Source: Anadara kagoshimensis | Taxonomy: Eukaryota > Mollusca > Bivalvia > Arcoida > Arcidae | Reading direction: 5' to 3' | Length of the DNA: 64,000 bases | NCBI GenBank assembly: GCA_021292105.1 | Contig: CM037868.1 | Location: forward strand, 3,597,185 to 3,661,184 | Part shown: positions 51,701-60,550 of the stretch, piece after piece | Layout of the letters: every line of letters starts with the position of its first letter | Position numbering within the stretch: the stretch's first letter is position 1 | The notes under the pieces: generated by a model | What the model was told of the DNA's origin: nothing | What the model saw: only the letters and a program-made list of their open reading frames with translations | Databases searched by the model: none | Made by a program: the position numbers and the translations under genes

Positions 51701-54700
51701 TTGATACATAGATCAGGTCATAGGTTCAAAGGTCAAGGTCACAGATGTCCAAGAATACCAAAATAGTTAATTATCTGCAAACTATTAATTTTTTTGTATA
51801 GGACGTATATCAGAATATTTTAGGTAATTGCACAATGGTCATTTTGATATATGAATAAAGTCATTGGTTCAAAGGTCAAGGTCACAGATGTAAACAAGTA
51901 CTGAATGGTTAACTTATCTCAAAACTATAAACTTTTTGTATAGGCATTTATATTGGAATATTGTAGGTATTGGCCTAACGTCATTTAGATATATGAATGA
52001 AGGTCATAGGTTTAAAGGTCAAGGTCATAGACACAACGAATACTTAAATGGTTAATTATCTCAAAAACTATAACATTTTGTATAGGCATGTATAATTGGA
52101 ATATTGTAGTATTGGCCTAATGATAATTTTGATATATGAATGAGGTCATAGGTTCAAAGGTCAAGGTCAATAGAATTGAACGAATACTTAAATGGTTTAT
52201 TATCTCAAAAACTATAAACTTTTTGTATAGGCATGTATATTGGAATATTGTAGGTATTGGCCTAACGATTATTTTGATATATGAATGAAGGTCATAGGTT
52301 CAAAGGTCAAGTCATAGCTGCAAACGAATATTTAAATGGTAAATTATCTCAAAAACTATAACTTTTTGTATAGGCATGTATATTAGAATATTTTAGGCAT
52401 TTCACAACGATCATTTTGATTATGACTGAAGGTCATAGTTTAAAGGTCAGGTCATAGACTCAAAGGAATACTTAAATGGTTAATTATCTCAAAAACTATA
52501 AATTTTTGTATAGGCATGTATATTAGAATATATTAGGCATTTGCACAACGATCATTTTGATATATGACTCAAGGTCATAGGTTCAAAGGTCAAGGTCATA
52601 GACTCAAAGGAATACTTAAATGGTTAATTATCTCAAAAACTATAAACTTTTTGTATAGGCATGTATAATGGAATATTGTAGGTATTGGCCTAACGGTCAT
52701 TTTGGTATATGAATGAAGGTCATAGGTTCAAAGGTCAAGGTCATAGAATTGAACAAATACTTAAATGGTAAATTATTTCAAAAACTATACACTTTTTGTA
52801 TAGGCATGTATATTGGAATATTGTAGGCATTTGCACAACAATCATTTTGATATATGAATGAAGGTCATAGGTTCAAAGGTCAAGGTCATAGATGCACACG
52901 AATACTTAAATGGTTAATAATCTCAAAAACTATAAACTCTTTGTATAGGCATGTATATTGGAATATTGTAGGTATTGGCCTTATGCACATTTTAATATAC
53001 AGATGTTTTAGCTGTTTATAAATAATATATTGTAGCTAGACTTTAAATATGTTATATATAGCATACTTATATAATTATTATAATTAATTTGCAAAAATAC
53101 TTGCATATTATTGGCCCTTACTGCTGAAAATTTTGATGTTCTCTTTTATTAATGTCATTGACCATTGAACCTCTGCATAAGATATGTACTCTTCCTCAGG
53201 TGAGCGTTAAGGCCCATGGGCCTCTTGTTTAAAAATATTTTTTCTTTTTTCTGTCTTTCTAATAACCATAGTTATCTTTCGGTATAATAAACAATTTATT
53301 GCCTTTGATTGAGGGAGATATGAACATTTGTTCACCCTCAACAAGTCATATTTCCCGAGGGCAAGGCCTTGGATATTAACCTTTAAACCTATGATCAAAT
53401 CACAAAAAAGAGCACCTGATGGTGTCCATCCTAATTCACTGAATGGTGGCCATCCTAATTCACTGAATTTGCTTGTTGAATATACAAGTGTATAATTTAA
53501 AATACTAATAAAATATTTGGTACTCATAAAAATCTGAAGAACTGCTTGTAAACCAGGGATAAAATGTTCAGATTTTTATAAAACTTCTGAGGAATATGGT
53601 GCCTATAATGGATAAATGGGGAGATACATAACTGAGGTGTTATTCCTGATTTTACTGTAAACATATTTTATTTTGCGTGTATTTATTTTTAGGTATATGA
53701 CATTTAGACATTTCCGCATAGTTTAATTTTCACATTTTTTCAATTTGCACTATAACACAATAAGTATGATATAATTTTTGCTCCGTCTTAATTTTTCCGC
53801 GAAACAAACGACCTCGAAAATAATTACATGTACGTCGTATACAGTAACACATCATTGCGGCATTAATCTTAGTTTGACACATATCCGGTAGATGACTCCA
53901 GTGATAAGTTAGTTGCAGCCTCAATTAAGAGTTAACTAATCTAACACCAGGCGCCTAGCTCCCTATATGCCACCATGCCAAAGTGTCCACATGATTTTTA
54001 TTTATTTACTATTTCACTATAATATCAGATTGGATGAATGCTCCCGTGAATTACATTTTTATACCCCTGGCTTAAAAAGTGGGGGTATATAGTGATAGGG
54101 GTGTCTGTCTCGTGTGTTCTTCCATCCTTCCTTTACACATTAGGGTACCTATCTCTTATCCGCAACTCCTCCTAAACCCTTCAATGGATTTTCATGAAAC
54201 TTTCACACAATCTTAGTAATATAATGTAGATGTGCACCTCCTATTTAAAAATTTGATCCGATGGATTTTTTTTATGTGGGGGTAGCAGGGGTATTTTTTG
54301 TGAGCTTGTGGCTCACAGTTTTTCTAGTTTCCAAGAAAGTCAAAAACATTTATCAAAATAAATTTTAAGGAATCCAAAGTTTCCAAAAAATAGCCTTCAG
54401 TAAAATAACTGTCAAAACCTAGTTAGCCTTCAGATTCCACCAATTTATTTTTTTAAATGTTACCAGATTGCAACTTTTGACATATTTTTTCCAAATTTTA
54501 AGGGGTAGCATGTCCCTTTTCCCCATAACATGCATTTGGCACGAATTTGTATTCTAATTCGAATCCATATCATTTTAACCAAGCTACGTGCCTGGACACA
54601 ACATTGGTGTAGTTTTCTGTGTAATAAATGTTGTCTATATAAGCATGATGTTAGATGCATGACATATAGAGTTTAGATATTAGTATAACATTTTAACATT

Positions 54701-55585
54701 TTAATTTGTGTATTAAGAAATGTGTTAAAAGCATGATTGTGATTAATCAAACTGCAGTAAATGGCGGCTGGCATGGCTTTTTTTAGCTCATCTTCATGAA
54801 GTACAAAAGCAGGGCTGCCACAGCCCCTATTTAATACTACATAAATTGTGGCCCTTTTAATTTTGGAAAGAAGCATGTACATGGGGGTAGATCTAATGGT
54901 ATGATACTTTGTAGAAATATGAAAGTATATCTATAAATTGTGCCCCTTTGGGGTCTGATGGTTAATACATTGTAGAAATGTAAAGGTTACAATTATGTAT
55001 TAAATCTTTTCAAATTGGAGTTGAGTTGAGTTGAGAGATGATGTTTAACATCCCAGTCAAGAATATTTCACTTATATGGAGATGTCACCAACTATCGGCA
55101 TGACCAGGGCCTTGTTTATTTTAAATTTCCCATCTGAAGAAACTGACTTTCATTTCATAATGCAGAGTGCTTGGCGTGCTACCCACTTTTAAGTCTTGAG
55201 TCAAACCTGGCCGGGAATTAACCTCCCAATTACAGAGCGAGCACTCTACCAACTGAACTACTGCAATGACTTTTATCAAAATTGGGTAAAATCACCACAA
55301 TTGATCCAAAATAAGTCCAGTTATCACCAATTTGAACATAAACTTGGTTAGCACGAATTTTTAAAGTTAAATGATTTTTTGAGTGAGGCATCCAGCACTG
55401 ATTATTTCTCTTTACTAGTAAAACTTTTAAAAAGTGACATTTGTTTTATTATGACGTATCGACATCAGATACACATAGTAAATGTTAAAAAAATTGTTTT
55501 TACTTATAATATTCTTTGAATTAATTACATGTGCAAAGTTCGTAGTTTTATGCCATGTGCCTGGGGTTCTGGAAGGGGGCACTCA

Positions 55586-55625
<40 letters not shown>

Positions 55626-58600
55626 GAGAAAATTTTGACTGTTAACTTGTTCAACCTAACTTGTCAGTTTCTTATATTTTACTTTGCCTCTGGATTGTGA
55701 TTGAGACATGGATTAGTATGTTTGTTTTGATTTGAAATCATGCCAGATTTAAGTTAAGGAAAGTCTTACCTTATTTGGACATGGATTGTATGTTTGTTTT
55801 GATTTGAAATCATGCCAGATTTAAGTTAAGGAAAGTCTTACCTTATTTGGACATGGATTGGTATGTTTGTTTTGATTTGAAATCATGCCAGATTTAAGTT
55901 AAGGAAAGTCTTACCTTATTTGGACATGGATTGGTATGTTTGTTTTGATTTGAAATCATGCAGATTTAAGTTAAGGAAAGTCTTACCTTATTTGGACATG
56001 GATTGGTATGTTTGTTTTGATTTGAAATCATGCCAGATTTAAGTTAAGGAAAGTCTTACCTTATTTGGACATGGATTGGTATGTTTGTTTGATTTGAAAT
56101 CATGCCAGATTTAAGTTAAGGAAAGTCTTACCTTATTTGGACATGGATTGGTATGTTTGTTTTTACTTTGCTTCTGGATTGTGATTTGGACATGGATTAG
56201 TATGTTTGTTTTTACTTTGCTTCTGGATTGTGATTCCGACATGGATTAGTATGTTTGTTTTTACTTTGCTTCTGGATTGTGATTTGGACATGGATCAGTA
56301 TGTTTGTTTTTACTTTGCTTCTGGATTGTGATTTGGACATGGATTAGTATGTTTGTTTTTACTTTGCTTCTGGATAATGTGATTTGGACATGGATTAGTA
56401 TGTTTGTTTTTACTTTGCTTCTGGATTGTTATTTGGACATGGATTAGTATGTTTGTTTTTACTTTGCTTCTGGATTGTTATTTGGACATGGATTAGTATG
56501 TTTGTTTTTACTTTGTGATTCCGACATGGTTTAGTATGGCCTCTACATTTTGATTCCGACATGGTTTAGTATGTTCTCTACATTGTGATTCAGACACGGT
56601 TAAGTATGTTTGTTTTGATTTAAAATCATGCCTGATTTAAGCTAAGGAAAGTCTTACCTACAGAATGATTGTGGAACTGTAGCCTGTTGTTACAGATATT
56701 TTTGTTTTGTATTTTAGGTCACTGCTGTACTACTTTATGAGTTCTACCGCAACATTAACACCTGTAGAACTACCACCTAAGATCAAAATTAGACAGGTAA
56801 ATATATATATATATACAGTAAGACATCAGTTAATTACCACTACAGCCACATTAACACCTGTAGAACTACACCTAAGATCAAAATTAGACAGGTAAATATT
56901 ATATATATACAGTAAGACATCAGTTAATTACCACTACAGCCACATTAACACCTGTAGAACTACCACCTAAGATCAAAATTAGACAGGTAAATATATATAT
57001 ATATACAGTAAGACATCAGTTAATTACCACTACAGCCACATTAACACCTGTAGAACTACCACCTAAGATCAAAATTAGACAGGTAAATATATATATATAT
57101 ACAGTAAGACATCAGTTAATTACCACTACAGCCACATTAACACCTGTAGAACTACCACCTAAGATCAAAATTAGACAGGTAAATATATATATATACAGTA
57201 AGAAATCAGTTAATTACTACTACAGCCACATTAACACCTGTAGAACTACCACCTAAGATCAAAATTAGACAGGTAAATATATATATATACAGTAAGACAT
57301 CAGTTAATTACCACTACAGTCACATTAACACCTGTAGAACTACCACCTAAGATCAAAATTAGACAGGTAAATATATATATATATACAGTAAGACATCAGT
57401 TAATTACTACTACAGCCACATTAACACCTGTAGAACTACCACCTAAGATCAAAATTAGACAGGTAAATATATATATACAGTAAGACATCAGTTAATTACC
57501 ACTACCGCCACATTAACACCTGTAGAACTACCACCTAAGATCAAAATTAGACAGGTAAATATAATATATACAGTAAGACATCAGTTAATTACCACTACCG
57601 CCACATTAACACCTGTAGAACTACCACCTAAGATCAAAATTAGACAGGTAAATATATATCTATCTATATATACAGTAAGACATCAGTTAATTACCACTAC
57701 CGCCACATTAACATCTGTAGAACTACCACCTAAGATTAAAATTAGACAGGTAAATATCTATATATACAGTAAGACATCAGTTAATTACCACTACCGCCAC
57801 ATTAACACCTGTAGAACTACCACCTAAGATTAAAATTAGACAGGTAAATATCTATATATACAGTAAGACATCAGTTAATTACCACTACAGCCACATTAAC
57901 ACCTGTAGAACTACCACCTAAGATCAAAATTAGACAGGTAAATATATATATATACAGTAAGACATCAGTTAATTACAACTACCGCCACATTAACACCTGT
58001 AGAACTACCACCTAAGATCAAAATTAGACAGGTAAATATATATATACAGTAAGACATCAGTTAATTACCACTACCGCCACATTAACACCTGTAGAACTAC
58101 CACCTAAGATCAAAATTAGACAGGTAAATATATATATCTATCTATATATACAGTAAGACATCAGTTAATTACCACTACCGCCACATTAACACCTGTAGAA
58201 CTACCACCTAAGATCAAAATTAGACAGGTAAATATATATATATACAGTAAGACATCAGTTAATTACCACTACCGCCACATTAACACCTGTAGAACTACCA
58301 CCTAAGATCAAAATTAGACAGGTAAATATATATATATACAGTAAGACATCAGTTAATTACCACTACCGCCACATTAACACCTGTAGAACTACCATCTAAG
58401 ATCAAAATTAGACAGGTAAATATATATATATATACAGTAAGACATCAGTTAATTACCACTACCGCCACATTAACACCTGTAGAACTACCACCTAAGATTA
58501 AAATTAGACAGGTAAATATAGATATACAATTAATTAACCAGTTAACCGCTATTTGTTTAGTCAAATTTTGGCATTATAAAGAGGCTTACTACATTTATAT

Positions 58601-60474
58601 ACAACACCTTGACTAGCTCAGCTCCGTTACACATAGAAATAATATGAAGTTTTGAATAGTGTGGCAATAAACAAGGTGGCAAAGGTATGGAGTGGCACTA
58701 TAGAAAAAGAGACAGACAGATACTGTATAATGCCTATATTTCGCTATGGTTTAAATTTCGCTAAATTTGTGGTCAAGTGTTTTCCCGCAAAAATTAAACC
58801 ACCGTGAATGGACACTGGTATTACAAGCCCATTAATCTTGCTAGAGTCGTTTTCCTTGAATCAGATAAGATGAGAAAATTTGACATCGCGAATACACTAG
58901 TCATCGTCAAACTGCGAAAATTTGACACCGGGAAAATAAAGCAATAAACAGTATATATAGCTAAAATTATAATTCTATCATTATTTATATTTTTTTTACT
59001 ATATTATTGCCTTCAACATTAATACCATCAGATAATTACATATTATCATTTTAATTGACCTTGACCAATGACCTTGTCCTTGTATATTGTAGGTGGCAGT
59101 AGGAGAAGATCATGTGATTGTTGTTACCACGGAGAGACAGGTGTTTACATGGGGAGAGGGAAGTAGAGGTCAACTAGGTCACGGAAACAATAACTCATTA
59201 GATAAACCAACACCTGTAGAGTCTCTGAAAGGAAAATCTATATCCAGGTAAGTCTGTATCCAGGTAAACATAGAAGGGCCACGTCTACCACTGTGGCAGC
59301 TCATGATAATGTACATAAAACACTACCATGGCTCAGTTGTTAGAGCACTCACTTAGTATGTGGGAAGTCATGGGTTCGAACCCAGCCAAAATGTGACCAA
59401 GACTTGAAAATACCTAGTGACTGTTCTTTCACCAAGCACTTGGTATTTAGAAACGAAAGTCACAAGATCCTTGGGAAGAGACTTTAAAAACCGATTTCCC
59501 GTGTCATGGCAGGTATGTCACATGTTAAAGAAACTTCCCTGCACATTGCCTCAAGTGTACAGCAAAGGTGAAAATGTCTGCCACTTCACCTATAGCTAGT
59601 GACGTCTAAATAAAAGTTAAATATTCTTTACTGGGAAGTAAAATCCCATTCAATCGATCACTGATTTTATGTTTTTTGTCATGTAATCCGAGTTAAATCT
59701 TATTTTTGTAGAGCCTGTTGTGGGGATGGATTTAGCGTATTTGCTAGTGATAATGGTATAGTTTTGACATGTGGTGATGGATCACATGGTTGTCTTGGAC
59801 ATGGTGATTGGTCACCAGCTTATAGGCCACGCCTTATTGAACCTCTCCTAAGGTAAGAGTGAACACATGAATTTGGTAAGAAATTTGCAATACAGATAAA
59901 TCTGCCCTAAAGACCACCTTTATATATATAATAGTCACCTGCTTTTAAAGGCCAGTAAAATTTTATCCAAACAGTGATTTTGTTTGCCTAAAATTACTGC
60001 CGAATAGAGATAGTTTCCCCTGAAGAAAAATGACAAATTTTCTCTATTTGATCACTAAAATTCCCAAAACAACAATGGTGTACTTGATAGTGTCACAATG
60101 TAACATCATTGCAGTGAGGATTGTAAGCTATTGCAAGCATTGCGTTGCAAGAACTTCAAATTTTCCCAATTTAAAAGGTAGAAGGTAGGTTTTAAAAAAT
60201 GAAACAAAGTCACTGTCCAATCACTCTTCACTCAGGGTATTTAAACCTCCTGTCCACAAAGGTCACTTTTAGAGATTTTGTGGTAGGCTTTTATAGACAG
60301 GTTTGACTGCATTTACTATTGCATACTTAGTAGAAAGGGTAAAATATGATGAATATTACTCGGATAATAAAGAATCTAGGTCAAAATGCCTTGGACTTAA
60401 GAAATTTAACCTTCATGCATTGTGATATAATGATATTTACCGTTGAAATTGGTGTTTTTAGCTCACCTGAGCCA

Positions 60475-60506
<32 letters not shown>

Positions 60507-60518
60507 GTCCGTTGTCTG

Positions 60519-60550
<32 letters not shown>

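Noticed and set aside
56797..58525. Regular repeat/spacer pattern that superficially resembles a CRISPR array
   Set aside because: The repeats are exon copies with splice signals in a eukaryotic gene, and the spacers are TA-rich and similar to each other, not unique.
59312..59385. tRNA gene with good A and B boxes
   Set aside because: No consistent cloverleaf. It is followed by a conserved non-tRNA body and tail found at six other sites, so it is a SINE head.
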